Positions 6,805 through 7,310 of a stretch of DNA of 7,310 nt are shown piece by piece. A program made the position numbers and the translations under genes. Where the stretch lies: contig JANRIZ010000126.1 of NCBI GenBank assembly GCA_033764445.1, positions 1 to 7,310 of the forward strand, read 5' to 3'. Source of the DNA: JANRIZ01 sp033764445 (GTDB lineage: Bacteria > Verrucomicrobiota > Verrucomicrobiia > JAWXBN01). The notes beneath the pieces were generated by a model. It ran no database searches. It had not been told where the DNA came from and saw only the letters and a list, made by a program, of their open reading frames with translations. Numbering within the stretch: the stretch's first letter is position 1; the number at the start of each line of letters is the position of its first letter.

Positions 6805-7310
6805 CTACGGTTCGGTCCCCGGCGTCTCTTTCCATCGGGCGATCAGATCATTGCGGAGACCCAGATGGTCCAGCACCCGGGCGACAACCGTGTCCACCAG
6901 GTCTTCCAGGGTTTGCGGACGCCCGTAAAAGGCGGGCATGGCGGGGATGACCGTCGCCCCAGCCTCAATGAGCGAAACCATGTTCCGGGCATGGATCAAA
7001 TTGAAGGGGGTCTCCCGCGGGACCACGAGCAGCTTGCGCTTTTCCTTGAGAAACACATCCGCCGCCCGCAGCAGCGTTGTGTCCGATACCCCATGCACAA
7101 TCCGTCCGACCGTGCCCATGGAGCAGGGAATGATCACCATCGCGTCAAAAACGGCCGAGCCGCTGACAAAGGGCACATTCATCGTGTTGTCCCGGTGCAG
7201 AATCACGCCCTCCCGGATTCTGAGATCCCCGATCTCCTCGTGGATGACCTGCCCGGCATACCGGCTCATGACCACGTGCACCTCATGTTCAGTCGTCGGA
7301 ATCCGGTCCA
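6805..7310 (-). CDS. ubiX: Flavin prenyltransferase UbiX, 5' end outside the window
   Basis: UbiX joins a dimethylallyl group to FMN to make prenylated FMN, the cofactor of UbiD-type (de)carboxylases in quinone and aromatic-acid metabolism. The frame is open to the window edge and gives 167 complete residues. The usual N-terminus, with the GISGASGA flavin-binding loop (about 25 residues), lies beyond 7310. The GTG at 7279-7281 is therefore an internal codon, not the start. Visible family motifs, counted from the first complete codon (7308-7306), include VHVVMS at 10-15, SGSAVFDAMVIIPCSMGTVGR at about 53-73, RAADVFLKEKRK at about 84-95, PRETPFNLIH at about 100-109, PAMPAFYGRPQ at about 126-136, and ARVLDHLG near 146-153. 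The lysine of LKE, the Arg-Glu of PRET, the Tyr of AFYGRP and the Arg of ARVLD, all expected for substrate binding and prenyl transfer, are present. No UbiD gene is in the window. Acs begins 80 bases after the TAG stop. Confidence 0.95.
   Translation of the reverse strand, partial: DRIPTTEHEVHVVMSRYAGQVIHEEIGDLRIREGVILHRDNTMNVPFVSGSAVFDAMVIIPCSMGTVGRIVHGVSDTTLLRAADVFLKEKRKLLVVPRETPFNLIHARNMVSLIEAGATVIPAMPAFYGRPQTLEDLVDTVVARVLDHLGLRNDLIARWKETPGTEP

Noticed and set aside
7279..7281. GTG as the start of ubiX.
   Set aside because: The frame remains open to the window edge with family-like sequence, and the flavin-binding N-terminus would be missing if translation began here.

Overview
This is an ordinary stretch of a GC-rich bacterial chromosome. 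Five genes lie head to tail on the minus strand. In transcription order, from right to left, they are ubiX (5' end cut by the window edge), acs, recJ, recG and an SGNH/GDSL-type hydrolase. All have their expected motifs and near-typical lengths. I found no convincing plus-strand gene, RNA gene, CRISPR array, insertion sequence or phage gene. The organism cannot be fixed from these housekeeping genes. The subtype of the SGNH hydrolase and the intergenic repeats built on CATCTGCGG hint at Verrucomicrobiota/Kiritimatiellota or another PVC-like Gram-negative lineage, but this is a low-confidence inference.

Layout. 1-189 is non-coding and holds a small cluster of direct and inverted repeats. 190-837 is the SGNH hydrolase. 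885-2999 is recG, which overlaps the end of recJ (2989-4683) by 11 bases. 4684-4771 is a spacer with several inverted-repeat arms that could pair in mutually exclusive ways just ahead of recJ. 4772-6724 is acs. 6725-6804 is a short leader with a G-rich tract on the coding strand. 6805-7310 is the 3' part of ubiX.

How the genes fit together. RecJ (5'-3' single-strand exonuclease) and RecG (branch-migration and fork-reversal helicase) both process stalled forks and recombination intermediates, and their overlapping genes suggest coupled expression. Acs makes acetyl-CoA from acetate. UbiX makes the prenylated FMN cofactor for UbiD-type decarboxylases. The SGNH protein is probably a cytoplasmic esterase of unknown substrate. 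The gaps of 80, 88, -11 and 47 bases would allow one long transcript, but the two larger gaps could also contain promoters. I see no new multi-gene system here. The points most worth a second look are the alternative RNA pairings ahead of recJ and the repeat cluster at the left end.
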